Below, one piece after another: positions 1 to 8,861 of a DNA stretch of 64,000 nt (within the stretch, counting starts at the first letter, position 1; every line of letters begins with the position of its first letter). Below the pieces are notes generated by a model. The model searched no databases. It was given only the letters and a program-made list of their open reading frames with translations, and was not told where the DNA came from. The position numbers and the translations under genes are program-made. Source of the stretch: Furfurilactobacillus milii (GTDB taxonomy: Bacteria > Bacillota > Bacilli > Lactobacillales > Lactobacillaceae); contig NZ_WEZQ01000005.1 in NCBI RefSeq assembly GCF_009864005.1, forward strand, positions 60,308 through 124,307, written 5' to 3'.

Positions 1-212
1 ACAATAATCAACGCATATTTAATCACTGGTTTGATCGACAACCACTGTAGTAGGTTGACAAATGTGAGGCTTAAACAAAATAGCCACACCTCAAGAATCA
101 GTTGACGAACGTGCGGTATTCGCGAAATCAGCAGGTTTAAAACGATAAAAAAATTACCAATTGAAAATGACGTGAGAAAATTTTTAAATAAGCTCATCAT
201 TTTTTGTTCCAT
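1..212 (-). CDS. DUF3021-like membrane protein, partial (runs off the left edge)
   Basis: An open frame reads leftward from an ATG at 212-210, with a strong GGAGG Shine-Dalgarno a few bases upstream, and leaves the window still open after about 70 codons. The visible part is hydrophobic, with two candidate membrane segments (about residues 15-30 and 42-60). It starts 23 bp after the stop of the LytTR regulator gene, so the two are probably one transcript. A small multi-pass protein directly behind a stand-alone LytTR regulator is the usual setting of DUF3021 proteins in lactobacilli. The family call rests on that context and the hydrophobicity, not on a motif. The C-terminus cannot be judged. 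Confidence 0.6.
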   Translation of the reverse strand, partial: MEQKMMSLFKNFLTSFSIGNFFIVLNLLISRIPHVRQLILEVWLFCLSLTFVNLLQWLSIKPVIKYALII

Positions 213-235
213 AATGTAACCTCCAAAGCTGTTAT

Positions 236-694
236 TTACTTTTGTGATTGCAATGTTTTAATGCGTTGGCGTAATAAAGGGACAAATCGTCGCGAAACAG
301 CGACTTGCTGACCTTTTTTTAAATGTGCCGTCATTGTTCCAGAAAAAGAAGCTACCAATGAGTCCAAGTACCTTAAATTGATGGTCGCGGACTGTGAGAC
401 TAAGGCAAAAGAAGGTTGTGTGAGTTTTTCCATCATTTTTGATAGGGCGCCACGAACATGGAAAATGTTGCTCGTTGTCGTGATCGTCAGGTCCTTATTC
501 TGAACTTCAACTGTGATGATCTCTGCAATCTGAATAATGCTCATCCGACCGTTTTCGTGAATCACGATTTGATTGTCACCTTCGTTATATTCGGCAATGT
601 AGCCAATCAAGTTAGTGACACTGTCCGTTTGCGCTCGGGCATAAACGACAACGGAAGTGTCGGATTGATCAATTTGTTTATACGTGACTTTCAT
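236..694 (-). CDS. LytTR-family DNA-binding regulator
   Basis: This 152-residue protein has no receiver domain. Residues about 45-150 look like a LytTR DNA-binding domain: a short beta-rich segment, the FHVRGALSKM helix, a serine-containing strand, and the NLRYLDSL and VAVSRRFVPLLRQR elements typical of the family end. The start is ATG 694, eight bases after GAGG; an in-frame GTG at 703 overlaps that Shine-Dalgarno and is unlikely. The next gene on the strand encodes a small membrane protein, a pairing seen in stand-alone LytTR regulatory systems where the membrane partner restrains the regulator. The target genes are unknown. Divergent to the SDR gene at 865. Confidence 0.85.
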   Translation of the reverse strand: MKVTYKQIDQSDTSVVVYARAQTDSVTNLIGYIAEYNEGDNQIVIHENGRMSIIQIAEIITVEVQNKDLTITTTSNIFHVRGALSKMMEKLTQPSFALVSQSATINLRYLDSLVASFSGTMTAHLKKGQQVAVSRRFVPLLRQRIKTLQSQK

Positions 695-864
695 ATGAAT
701 CACCTCTATTTGATGAACTAAGCTTATTAAACGAGCGGCTTAAAAACAATGATTTGCGCGTGAACGGTTCGAAATCTGGTGAAAGTGGCAATGAAGTTCA
801 AAAAGGGTGCATTTTGCCGTACCTGGGCATAGAATAATGTTATCAATTACTAGGAGGAAAGATT

Positions 865-1608
865 ATGTCAGAGCGTTTATCAGGTAAGGTCGCCATTGTT
901 ACGGGTGCCGCTGCAGGAATTGGGCAAGCCATTGCTGAGGCTTTTGTTAAAGAAGGAGCCAAAGTTGTTGTGACCGCAGATCATAATGTTGATGGCGGGC
1001 AAAAGGTTGCCAGTAAATTAGGTGACGCAGGCCTGTTTGTTCAGCAGAATGTGGCCAAAGAGGATGATTGGAAAAAGGTTATCTCAGCGGCTGAAGATAA
1101 ATTTGGAAAAGTTGACATTGTCGTCAACAATGCCGGTATTGGCGGTAAGAATGGCCCTGTTGAAGACTTATCATTAGCTGATTGGCAGCAAGTGATCGAT
1201 GTAAACCTTACCGGGAATTTCCTAGGTGTTAAATATGGTATTCAGGCGATGAAGAAGAATGGTGGCGCAGGTTCAATTATCAACATTTCCTCAGTCGCCG
1301 GTCTCCGTGGCTTACCAATGGCAGCGGCATACTCTTCAAGTAAAGGTGGTACAAGACTGTTGACCAAGGCAGCGGCTCTATCTGCAGCCCATGAAGGATT
1401 GAAAGTGCGAATCAATTCTGTGCACCCAGGTTGGGTTGACACAGCAATCATTCCGGAAGAGGTTCGTGATTCTGTTGTTAAGACAATTCCAATTGGAGAA
1501 ATGGGACAGCCGTCAGACATTGCCAATATCTGTGTTTTCCTGGGCTCTGATGAATCGAAGTATGCTACTGGCGCTGAATTTACAATTGATGGTGGACAAA
1601 ACGCCTAA
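865..1608 (+). CDS. Short-chain dehydrogenase/reductase, R-specific alcohol dehydrogenase type
   Basis: A 247-residue classical SDR. It has the TGxxxGIG cofactor loop (13-20), NNAG (88-91), catalytic Ser142 or Ser143, Tyr156 and Lys160 in the YxxxK motif, and a C-terminal IDGG segment like the metal-binding end of Lactobacillus brevis R-alcohol dehydrogenase, which it resembles along its length. Such enzymes reduce ketones to R-alcohols. Where the NADPH-dependent relative has Gly-Arg after the second strand, this protein has Ala38-Asp39, which suggests NADH preference (inference). Start ATG follows AGGAGG. It is a single-gene unit closed by a terminator at 1633. The physiological substrate is not evident. 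Confidence 0.9.
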   Translation: MSERLSGKVAIVTGAAAGIGQAIAEAFVKEGAKVVVTADHNVDGGQKVASKLGDAGLFVQQNVAKEDDWKKVISAAEDKFGKVDIVVNNAGIGGKNGPVEDLSLADWQQVIDVNLTGNFLGVKYGIQAMKKNGGAGSIINISSVAGLRGLPMAAAYSSSKGGTRLLTKAAALSAAHEGLKVRINSVHPGWVDTAIIPEEVRDSVVKTIPIGEMGQPSDIANICVFLGSDESKYATGAEFTIDGGQNA

Positions 1609-1632
1609 GTTTATTAAAATAGACCAATTAAG

Positions 1633-1662
1633 CGCTCTCTAAAAAACTAGAGAGCGTTTTTT
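1633..1662 (+). terminator. Rho-independent terminator after the SDR gene
   Basis: CGCTCTCT (1633-1640) pairs with AGAGAGCG (1649-1656) across an A-rich loop and is followed by six T residues. Confidence 0.9.
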
Positions 1663-2182
1663 CGTGTCGTAGTGATTTAAGGCTGATTAATGCCAGTGCA
1701 CTGAACATTGAAATCAACGAATTTTGTTAATGACAATGTTGATTATGAAGACGCTGATAAAAGCTTCTTTCCGTGGCCTTAACCACAGATTGTGTAAATG
1801 CACTGGTTATGCCTTAAAAACGCATATTGTATGGTGCAATTTTTATTCATGAGTTAGGTAGACCACTTTAGATAATTGACACTGTTGCTAAATATTTAGG
1901 TGCCGCTACGCAAGGAGAAGTAACATTTTAAGCGCATTAGCAGAAGGCACACTTGTCGAATTTTGCTTTTAAATGTATATAACAATAACCCATTTTAAAT
2001 AGTGATGTGCTGCCTATAATAGTTCTGCACAGCGCCTATTATTGATTGACACATTTTTATTTTCAATTCATATAAAATTGAGGTTTCCGTTTGGTTAAAG
2101 GGCTGTTATACTACACATATGACATGCTTAAACTTTTCTTAATGTTTTGAGCATAATTCAGACTACATGGGAAGTGCTGAGA
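1663..2182. other. Long AT-rich intergenic stretch upstream of the LysM-NlpC gene
   Basis: No supportable gene is present in any frame. TTGACA occurs at 1876-1881 without a matching -10. A better candidate promoter is TTGACA (2046-2051), 17 bases, CATATA (2069-2074), which would leave a leader of about 100 bases before the hydrolase gene. Nothing else stands out. Confidence 0.5.
2046..2074 (+). promoter_or_regulatory. Candidate promoter of the LysM-NlpC/P60 gene
   Basis: TTGACA and CATATA are separated by 17 bp. The -10 is imperfect (TATAAA lies two bases further on, at 19 bp), so the assignment is moderate. Confidence 0.5.
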
Positions 2183-3706
2183 ATGGGAACAGAACAAAGT
2201 AATCGTGTTCTGGCTGCGATTGGGGCCGTTAGTGCCATTTTAGCAGCTGGTGGATCATCAGTATTTGCATCACAAATCAAGGCGCAAAAAAACGACGTAC
2301 CGTTAGGTTATACGCGACACACGCATGTGCCACTACAATCGATAGAAACCTTAAATAAGGTTAAGGACGGTGCTGATCGTCAAACTTCTGTCATTTACAA
2401 GGGACATAATGCTGCACTGGACAACGTTAAAGTTCAAACAATGCAACCAGTTTTACGCACCGTCAACGTCCAAACGTCGCAACAGCATACATATGCAGTT
2501 AAAACCGGGGACAGTTTATGGTCGATTGCGGCCGCAGAGGACACCACTGTTGATGAACTGATGGCCAATAACCAACTCACTAGTTCTATTATTCACGTTG
2601 GTCAGAAGCTGTCCTTGGAGGCTTTGCAACCAACAAGTAGTGAAGCGTCAACAATGGATGCGTCGGCAGCGCCAAGTGAGGATAACAATACTCTCCAAAC
2701 GCTCAACCTTGTGTCTGCAGTTGATACTAAAGTTGATCAAACCAAAGATGATAACGTCGTGCAAAGTGATGTTAAGTCAACCTCAACCGACCAAGTCGCT
2801 AATGCTAGTGCGGACAGTTTGAGTTCAACGGTTGTTACTTCTGCTGCGACATCAGCGACTGATTCGGTGTCTGTGTTATCTGCAAGCAAAAGTAAAGCCA
2901 CGACATCTATAGCACCTACAAGCCAACAGACTAAGGCTGTTACGACTAACAATGTCATCTCAACTTTGGCAGCAGACAAAACGGTAACATCTCACGTTAG
3001 TTCAACAGCTACTTCAACACAGACCGCGACATTGAGCTCTTCAAAAGTAACGACCAGCAGTGCGGCAACGTCCGTTTCCAGTTCGACGTCGCAGTTGAAG
3101 AGTCAATCTAATAGTGACGTTTCAAACGTCGTAACATCCAATGCGACAACTAAGCGGGCGGTTTCCGTTTCTTCACAAGCAGCACCTGCTTCGTCGGCAG
3201 CTGTTCGGTCAACGCCTGATCAAGCATCGACGTCTACCCAAATGGATGAACCGGCCCAACCAACTAAGTCACAAGCTGCTGCAACGGAAGTCAGTGCGGC
3301 ACCAACGCCATCTCAACCAAATTACACGGCGGATCAGTCAACACGGACAAAAGTTGTCCAGACTGCTGTTGATTATCAGAATCAACAAGTGCCATACGTT
3401 TGGGGTGGTGCATCAACTCAAGGTGCTGATTGTTCAGGACTTGTTCAACAGGCTTACGCATCGGCTGGTGTTTCGTTGCCGCACAATACTGTCGCGCAGG
3501 AGGCGTACTTTAACGCTCAACCTGTTAACGCCGCTCAGCCAGGTGATGTTTTGTTCTGGGGGCCACAGGGTGCAACTTACCACAACGCCATTGCAATTGG
3601 TGATAGTCAGTACATTGCCGCGCCTGAACCAGGTAAAAACGTGCAAACGTATACGATGGATGGTCAAAACTTTATGCCGAGTTTCTCGGGGAGTTTGCGC
3701 CAGTGA
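2183..3706 (+). CDS. Secreted LysM / NlpC-P60 peptidoglycan hydrolase
   Basis: A 507-residue exported protein. After a hydrophobic signal peptide (about residues 8-30, cleavage near VFA-SQ) comes one LysM domain (about 102-144, with KTGDSLWSIA and the family end HVGQKLSL), then about 220 residues of low-complexity Ser/Thr/Ala linker, and a C-terminal NlpC/P60 domain (about 388-507). The catalytic Cys417 lies in DCSG and His467 in YHNAIAIG. Such enzymes cut D-glutamyl-meso-DAP or similar peptide bonds and act in cell separation. I use ATG 2183, preceded by GGGAAG at eight bases; an upstream TTG at 2147 has no ribosome site. The linker is typical of wall-spanning lactobacillar hydrolases. Confidence 0.9.
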   Translation: MGTEQSNRVLAAIGAVSAILAAGGSSVFASQIKAQKNDVPLGYTRHTHVPLQSIETLNKVKDGADRQTSVIYKGHNAALDNVKVQTMQPVLRTVNVQTSQQHTYAVKTGDSLWSIAAAEDTTVDELMANNQLTSSIIHVGQKLSLEALQPTSSEASTMDASAAPSEDNNTLQTLNLVSAVDTKVDQTKDDNVVQSDVKSTSTDQVANASADSLSSTVVTSAATSATDSVSVLSASKSKATTSIAPTSQQTKAVTTNNVISTLAADKTVTSHVSSTATSTQTATLSSSKVTTSSAATSVSSSTSQLKSQSNSDVSNVVTSNATTKRAVSVSSQAAPASSAAVRSTPDQASTSTQMDEPAQPTKSQAAATEVSAAPTPSQPNYTADQSTRTKVVQTAVDYQNQQVPYVWGGASTQGADCSGLVQQAYASAGVSLPHNTVAQEAYFNAQPVNAAQPGDVLFWGPQGATYHNAIAIGDSQYIAAPEPGKNVQTYTMDGQNFMPSFSGSLRQ

Positions 3707-4095
3707 GATGTTTGGATAGTCCAACGATGCTGAAATAGATTGTTTGTAAGCGTCGCTAGTTATTTTGTATGACATTTAACTGATTGTCGAAATATGACAA
3801 TTTGGAAACAAAATAATTATGAAGTCAGTTGAACGTTTTACAAGCATTGATTACAGTTCATTCCGATACAGATACAAATCCTTTTAGAACAAAATATTGT
3901 TATATACATTTTAAAACTCAAAATCAATTTAAAATGAGCACTGAAAAACTTCAAAAATGATGCAAAAAATCCTTGGTCAAAAGTGTTCACAGTTTGGCCG
4001 AAAGGTGTTATAGTCACTTATGAATTTGAAGGAGCTTTAATTGCTACCGTCATAATCTGGGTCGTCGACCTATAGTATGAAATGGAGTGTTAAAG
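3707..4095. other. Intergenic stretch between the hydrolase and the 60-residue ORF
   Basis: The first 270 bases are AT-rich with no gene and no clear terminator for the hydrolase. A good promoter sits at 3986-4014, followed by an untranslated leader of about 75 bases. Confidence 0.5.
3986..4014 (+). promoter_or_regulatory. Promoter of the 60-residue ORF
   Basis: TTCACA (3986-3991) and TATAGT (4009-4014) are separated by exactly 17 bp. Confidence 0.7.
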
Positions 4096-4278
4096 ATGAG
4101 TAACAAGTTAGAGATTCTTGAAGAATACCGCGAAGCTACACATGAATTAGCGGAACTTCAAGATGAATCGAGCGCGTCAACACATCGGATGGCATCGCAT
4201 GATCAGATCGATTCCCTCAGGGGTAAGTGTGACCAACTGGATGCAATTCTCGAGGCCATGGACGCTGCTGAAGATTAA
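4096..4278 (+). CDS. Small hypothetical protein, coiled-coil-like
   Basis: A 60-residue acidic protein that I do not recognise. Hydrophobic residues recur at helical spacing in two stretches (about 4-25 and 40-57), suggesting a helical hairpin, with a Ser/Thr/His-rich middle. There are no cysteines, membrane segments or signal peptide. ATG 4096 is eight bases after GGAG; an upstream GTG at 4087 overlaps that site. It has its own promoter and terminator, so it is very probably an expressed single-gene unit. Function unknown. Confidence 0.75.
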   Translation: MSNKLEILEEYREATHELAELQDESSASTHRMASHDQIDSLRGKCDQLDAILEAMDAAED

Positions 4279-4291
4279 TATGTAATCAAAC

Positions 4292-4332
4292 AAAAAGGGT
4301 GATCGCCAGATTTTTTGGCGGTCATCCTTTTT
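4292..4332 (+). terminator. Strong, probably bidirectional terminator
   Basis: AAAAAGGGTGATCGCC and GGCGGTCATCCTTTTT form a long stem with an AGATTTTTT loop. A tracts on one side and T tracts on the other let it serve both the small ORF (+) and the convergent glycohydrolase gene (-). Confidence 0.9.
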
Positions 4333-4350
4333 GTTGCTTTAATTAAGTTT

Positions 4351-5337
4351 TCAGTACTTGCCAGATCGAAGTGCATCATGGATTGTGTTGGCAATTACGT
4401 TACGCCCAAGCAATTCGTCCTGCCATTCCCGCGGAAGTGACGTCAAGCCCCCTCGAACTGCTGCAAGACCGCCAGCGATACTGGCAATGGTGTCCGTGTC
4501 ACCGCCAAGATTGATTGCGTTCAGGACAAGGTCATGATAATCGGTAAAGTGGTTGAGTAACCACCAGACGCTTTCTGTAGTGTCAACGACATAGCCGCTG
4601 GTGTTAAGCTGAGCGGCAGTCAGATTGTAAAAAGCAGGATCAAGAAGACGATTGTACTGAGGCAGTTCGCCGGCTAATTCAGTGCGGTTCTGGACGATTT
4701 GCTGAACATCTTGAACCGCTTGGGTGAGAAACTGCCTGGTCCAACCAGTTGATTCAATAAGCCTAGTTAAGAGCGCGGAATAAAGCAAGCAGGCGACTGT
4801 TGAACGAGCATGTCGATGCGTTAACTCAGCAACTCCGATAATTTGATCAACTAGATCTGGGCGGTTTGTTAACGTTTGACCTTCATCCAATTGGTGAATA
4901 GCCCATAATGCGACTGGTAACATACGCATAAGGGCGCCATTACCGTTGTTTTTGACATCAGCGCTACCAGCATCACGAGGATCATGCGTTTCACTGTAAT
5001 GACGTAGTGCTTGACGAGTACCGTTACCGACGTCAAAAGTTTCATGAACAGGTGTGAAATCGGCATCGTTTAACCAGGCCATGAAGTTATTCATGACTGG
5101 TTCTAATGGAATAATGGTGTCAGTTGCATTAGCCGCAATCGCAGCTAGGGTAGCAAGCGTCATGCTAGTATCGTCTGACCACGTGCCGGGCAATGTTTGA
5201 TAGGCGCCCATAAGCATTTCGTGCACCGGATTTTGTTGCAACTTTTCGTAACTTTTGAATTGTGTTGACTGACCAAGGGCGTCGCCGATAGCGATACCGT
5301 AAATGCCTGCAGTCAATGCTGCTGATGTATGGTTCAT
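4351..5337 (-). CDS. ADP-ribosylglycohydrolase family protein
   Basis: A 328-residue protein of the DraG/ARH family. Diagnostic metal-site motifs are WSDDTSM near residue 55 and GGDTDTIASIAGG near residue 280, with GNGALMRMLPVA in the middle. Family members remove ADP-ribose from proteins or small molecules using two magnesium ions; the substrate here is not known. ATG 5337 lies eight bases from AGAGGGGG; an in-frame TTG at 5343 is too close to it. It lies 68 bp downstream of the lipid kinase gene on the same strand and may be co-transcribed. A cytosolic enzyme of usual length. Confidence 0.88.
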   Translation of the reverse strand: MNHTSAALTAGIYGIAIGDALGQSTQFKSYEKLQQNPVHEMLMGAYQTLPGTWSDDTSMTLATLAAIAANATDTIIPLEPVMNNFMAWLNDADFTPVHETFDVGNGTRQALRHYSETHDPRDAGSADVKNNGNGALMRMLPVALWAIHQLDEGQTLTNRPDLVDQIIGVAELTHRHARSTVACLLYSALLTRLIESTGWTRQFLTQAVQDVQQIVQNRTELAGELPQYNRLLDPAFYNLTAAQLNTSGYVVDTTESVWWLLNHFTDYHDLVLNAINLGGDTDTIASIAGGLAAVRGGLTSLPREWQDELLGRNVIANTIHDALRSGKY

Positions 5338-5405
5338 GTGCAAGACCCCCTCTGAGATTAGTAAGACTTCCCACGATGAAATGAATGATAAAAAATTTAA
5401 TGATA

Positions 5406-6374
5406 TTACTTAGAATGTCGGGTAGGAGCAAACCAAAATGGATACTGTTCGACGGAAAGATAAATATCGAAGAAACGATTACCCATCTCTTCACCGTCGA
5501 CCTGACCGTATTCCAAGGACGATATTGTTAGATGCAAATGATCAGCCTGATAATGATGAACGTTTTTAAAATTCAGATGACGTCCAAAAGCCATCATAAT
5601 AAACAAGAAAATGAATTTTGGCAAAATCATTTTTTCGGCGATAATGAGCGATAACTTTCGATCACGAACGTTTGCGATAGGCAAAATGGGAACGCCACCG
5701 CCAAAGTAGGGGTGGTTGCTAGTGGTCACCAAAAAGCCATTGTCAAAAATATCACGACGGTTACCAACATGAACTGTAACCGGAAAGGCGGTTTGCTGTC
5801 CCAGCACTTTGACGAGTTGTCCAATATAGGCCAGGCTGCCAAGGTGAAGACGGTTGAGCCAGTCTTTTTTTGTGCTGTGATTGGCGGCACTGACAATTGC
5901 TGCATCGAAACCAATGCCAACATTATTAACAAAATAGCGTTGCTCTTGTTGGGTCGTCTCTTCATAATGACCGATGTCCAATATTTCTGGTTCAGTAGCC
6001 GATAGGATCTGTTTTAACGCGTTTGAAGGGTTGCGGGATACTTGTGCACCTCGGGCAAAATCATTGCCAGAACCGGCAGGAATGTACGCTAATGGCAGAG
6101 GAGCTGCCACATCGACCTTTTTTAATCCATTTAGCGCTTGATTGAGAGTACCATCACCGCCGACGACCAAAACAATGTGTGAACCCATGGTGACATTTGC
6201 ATGATGTTTCGCATACTGTTCAGCAAGAAGAATCGCATGTTCAGCATGTCTTGTTTCGTCCATTTGATATTCAATTCCCAGTTGATCCAGCTGTGGTTGA
6301 ATCGTATGCCAAACGTTGTTTGCGTATCCGCGGCCAGCGTGACGGTTTAAAATGACGTAAAAGTGACGGGTCAT
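5406..6374 (-). CDS. Diacylglycerol/lipid kinase family protein (DgkB/YegS type)
   Basis: A 322-residue soluble lipid kinase. The N-terminal catalytic domain carries VVGGDGTLNQ (nucleotide-binding GGDGT) and PAGSGNDFARG, both hallmarks of the DAGK catalytic family, and a beta-rich C-terminal domain follows. In Gram-positive bacteria DgkB recycles diacylglycerol left by lipoteichoic acid synthesis into phosphatidic acid; whether this copy is the DgkB orthologue or a paralogue cannot be settled here. ATG 6374 is six bases after AGAGGA; the TTG at 6389 has no Shine-Dalgarno of its own. Confidence 0.88.
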   Translation of the reverse strand: MTRHFYVILNRHAGRGYANNVWHTIQPQLDQLGIEYQMDETRHAEHAILLAEQYAKHHANVTMGSHIVLVVGGDGTLNQALNGLKKVDVAAPLPLAYIPAGSGNDFARGAQVSRNPSNALKQILSATEPEILDIGHYEETTQQEQRYFVNNVGIGFDAAIVSAANHSTKKDWLNRLHLGSLAYIGQLVKVLGQQTAFPVTVHVGNRRDIFDNGFLVTTSNHPYFGGGVPILPIANVRDRKLSLIIAEKMILPKFIFLFIMMAFGRHLNFKNVHHYQADHLHLTISSLEYGQVDGEEMGNRFFDIYLSVEQYPFWFAPTRHSK

Positions 6375-6493
6375 AATAGTTCCTCTCAATATGAAACACT
6401 TTCTCTTTATTCAGTATACGAAATGAGCGACCAATGGAGTGGGGCCATTAGCAGTTGTTTAAGGTTTCTTAAAGAACATTGCCCATAAGAAAA

Positions 6494-6517
6494 CCGGTTC
6501 TTCTGATGAAGAACCGG
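6494..6517 (-). terminator. Terminator of rpoY-rnjA
   Basis: On the minus strand CCGGTTCTTC pairs with GAAGAACCGG around a four-base loop and is followed by TTTTCTT. A second hairpin (6522-6548, AATCAACG/CGTTGATT) lies between it and the rnjA stop. Confidence 0.88.
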
Positions 6518-6549
6518 CAGCAATCAACGATTTTGCATCGCGTTGATTA

Positions 6550-8322
6550 TTATTCGTTTGTTGCTTGTGTTTCAGCTTTGGCATTAACTTCGCGCCGTGC
6601 TGGTGAATTACGATGTGCGACAGCCTTTTTATGAGGTGTGTTTGTGCTGGTCATAATCAATTCTGGCAGAATCATCGGATGACGTTCAGTCTTCTCATAC
6701 AAGAAACTTTGCAAGTCATCGATAATGGCTGTTCGAATCGAGGCTTCCGTTGCGTTATCATCGCGCATTGCACGACGAATCGTACGGAACACGCGCCGAC
6801 GACCTTCATTAATCATGTCGCCAGATTCACGCATATAGACGAAACCACGACTGAGAAGGTCAGGGCCAGCCTGAATTTCCTTGTTTTTAAGATCAATTGT
6901 CGCAACAACGACAACTAATCCTTCTTCGGACAACATCTGACGGTCATGTAAGACGACGTTGCCGATGTCACCGACACCATTACCATCTACATACACATCG
7001 CCGGCGTTAAAGTGACCAGCGACACGGGCAGAATCAGCAGTGAGAGCCAACACATCACCGTTTTGCAGAATAAACGTGTGATCTTCTGGAACGTCACACA
7101 ACTGCGCGAGTTGTGTATGAATCTTCTGCATTCTGTACTCACCATGGATTGGCATAAAGTACTTAGGCTTGATCAACCGAAGCATTAATTCCTGATCGAC
7201 CTGGCCACCGTGTCCTGAAGTATGGATGTTGTTGACAGCACCATGAATAACTTCAGCACCGGCTTCTTCCAATTCGTTAATGACCCGGTTAACACTAGTT
7301 GTGTTACCAGGAATTGGGTTACTTGAAAAGATAACTGTATCATTTGGTTGAATTGAAATCTGACGGTGGGTGCCGTTAGCAATGCGTGATAGGGCGGCCA
7401 TTGGTTCACCCTGAGAGCCAGTACACAAAATGAGTGTTTCATTCGCTGGAATATTGCGAAGCTCGGAAGCATCAACCAACACGTCGTCGGGGATGTTAAG
7501 GTAGCCGAGCTCACGACCGTTAACTAAGGCCGCTTCCATTGACCGACCAAACACGGCGATTTTCCGATGATGTTCAATGGCGGCTTCGGCGGCTTGTTCA
7601 ATTCGTGAAATGTTTGAAGCGAAGGTAGCGAAAATGATTCGACCATCAATTTTATCAAACAACTTATGAATTGAATGGCTGACCCAACGTTCAGACTTAG
7701 TGAATTCTGGCCGTTCGGCATTCGTTGAGTCGGAGAGAAGACATAGGACACCTTCCTCGCCGAGCTTTGCCATTTTCTGCAAATTCGGTGCCGGCGTGTT
7801 GATTGGTGTGAGGTCAAACTTAAAGTCACCAGTTTGAACAATCGTCCCAGAAGGCGTCTTAACTGCGACACCAAGAGTATCGGGAATACTGTGGGTTGTT
7901 CTGAAGAACGAGACACTCGTCTTTCTGAACTTCAACACAGTGTCTTCGTCAATCTCGTGCAGTTCAGTTGTTTCGAGCAACCCATGTTCTTCCAACTTGT
8001 TTTTAATGAGCGCCATTGGAAGGGGACCTGCATAAATCGGTACATGAATTTGTTGAAGCAAAAATGGAATCCCACCAATGTGGTCTTCGTGTCCGTGAGT
8101 GATGACAAGCGCCTTAATTTTTGATTCGTTTTGTTTAAGGTAAGAGTAGTCCGGAATCACGTAATCAATTCCCAGCAATTCGTCTTCGGGGAACTTAATA
8201 CCGGCATCAATCATGATGATTTCATCCTGAAATTGGACACCATAAGTGTTTTTCCCAATTTCGCCTAATCCACCAACTGCGTATACTGCGGTTTCGTTAT
8301 TTTTAATATTGAGTTTTGCCAT
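6550..8322 (-). CDS. rnjA: Ribonuclease J1
   Basis: A 590-residue metallo-beta-lactamase/beta-CASP nuclease with 5'-3' exonuclease and endonuclease activity, central to mRNA turnover in Firmicutes. The zinc-binding HGHEDHIGG motif (about residues 76-84) is intact, as are the later metal-binding histidine (RTTHSIPD), TGDFKFD, and the beta-CASP HTSGHGG segment. It starts three bases after the rpoY stop, with its Shine-Dalgarno (GGAG) overlapping that stop, so the two are translationally linked. The C-terminal 30 residues are a variable basic tail. A second paralogue, RNase J2, is at 31.1 kb. Confidence 0.96.
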   Translation of the reverse strand: MAKLNIKNNETAVYAVGGLGEIGKNTYGVQFQDEIIMIDAGIKFPEDELLGIDYVIPDYSYLKQNESKIKALVITHGHEDHIGGIPFLLQQIHVPIYAGPLPMALIKNKLEEHGLLETTELHEIDEDTVLKFRKTSVSFFRTTHSIPDTLGVAVKTPSGTIVQTGDFKFDLTPINTPAPNLQKMAKLGEEGVLCLLSDSTNAERPEFTKSERWVSHSIHKLFDKIDGRIIFATFASNISRIEQAAEAAIEHHRKIAVFGRSMEAALVNGRELGYLNIPDDVLVDASELRNIPANETLILCTGSQGEPMAALSRIANGTHRQISIQPNDTVIFSSNPIPGNTTSVNRVINELEEAGAEVIHGAVNNIHTSGHGGQVDQELMLRLIKPKYFMPIHGEYRMQKIHTQLAQLCDVPEDHTFILQNGDVLALTADSARVAGHFNAGDVYVDGNGVGDIGNVVLHDRQMLSEEGLVVVVATIDLKNKEIQAGPDLLSRGFVYMRESGDMINEGRRRVFRTIRRAMRDDNATEASIRTAIIDDLQSFLYEKTERHPMILPELIMTSTNTPHKKAVAHRNSPARREVNAKAETQATNE

Positions 8323-8325
8323 AAG

Positions 8326-8538
8326 CTAAAACTCCGTTAACTTGTAGTTGGCACCTTTTTGCTCATATTCCAAAGCGTTGCCTTCAAGTGGTTCTAAATA
8401 TTCAACATTGTACTCAGTGTTAGCCTCAACGGTGCTCATTGCTTCGGCCTCATTATCGGCCTCAATGTATAATGAGTGAGTGTCTTCCCGTTTAGGGTTA
8501 CGAACTTTTGATTCTTGATAATAAACTTTGAAAATCAT
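8326..8538 (-). CDS. rpoY: RNA polymerase epsilon subunit
   Basis: A 70-residue protein beginning MIFKVYYQ, matching the RpoY (DUF1447) family, a small accessory subunit of Firmicutes RNA polymerase. Position directly upstream of rnjA is the conserved arrangement in Bacillus and lactobacilli. ATG 8538 is preceded by AGGAG at normal spacing. Confidence 0.93.
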   Translation of the reverse strand: MIFKVYYQESKVRNPKREDTHSLYIEADNEAEAMSTVEANTEYNVEYLEPLEGNALEYEQKGANYKLTEF

Positions 8539-8861
8539 GTGTAAAAATCTCCTATATAATGAATTTTTATTGTATGAAAAACAGAACCGTCACACCTAAG
8601 CGAGGCGGTTAACAAACGAAAAATTAAGGTGTTTTCTCCCGAACAGCGGTTGCGCGAACACAACATTTGAGTTCAATATTACCATAGCCGGCCCGCGATG
8701 TACACTCACACGGCGCATTGCCAGCGTATTCAGGCTCATTTGCAGGGGCATTCAATGGTTTAGAAAATCAGTTCCAGAAAATACGGATTGATTTACCGTC
8801 AGCTAGCGGTTACTGATGAGAAGATATGGTAAAATTAGGTGTAGAAACGGAGGGGTTCTGA
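8539..8861. other. Divergent intergenic region between rpoY and the membrane-anchored ORF
   Basis: No gene is visible. The region must hold both divergent promoters: on the minus strand TACAAT (about 30 bases before the rpoY Shine-Dalgarno) is a candidate -10, and on the plus strand a TATGGTAAAAT stretch near 8825 is a weak candidate. A short inverted repeat AACCG...CGGTT near 8583-8610 is the only other structure. Confidence 0.4.

Noticed and set aside
458..721. Plus-strand open frame opposite the LytTR gene
   Set aside because: No ribosome site and antisense to a recognisable domain.
1900..1935. AAGGAGAAG followed by a short frame near 1911
   Set aside because: The frame stops after a few codons; at most a remnant.
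2640..3330. Possible tandem repeats in the LysM-NlpC linker
   Set aside because: Biased Ser/Thr/Ala composition only; no period or repeated unit could be aligned.
3141..3719. Long +1 open frame inside the NlpC/P60 gene
   Set aside because: Arg/Leu/Gln-rich shadow of the Ser/Thr linker; the real frame has signal peptide, LysM and catalytic residues.
8643..8665. CGAACAGCGGTTGC and CGAACAC near 8643-8662 as an SOS box
   Set aside because: The second half-site does not match GTTCG and no repair gene is adjacent.
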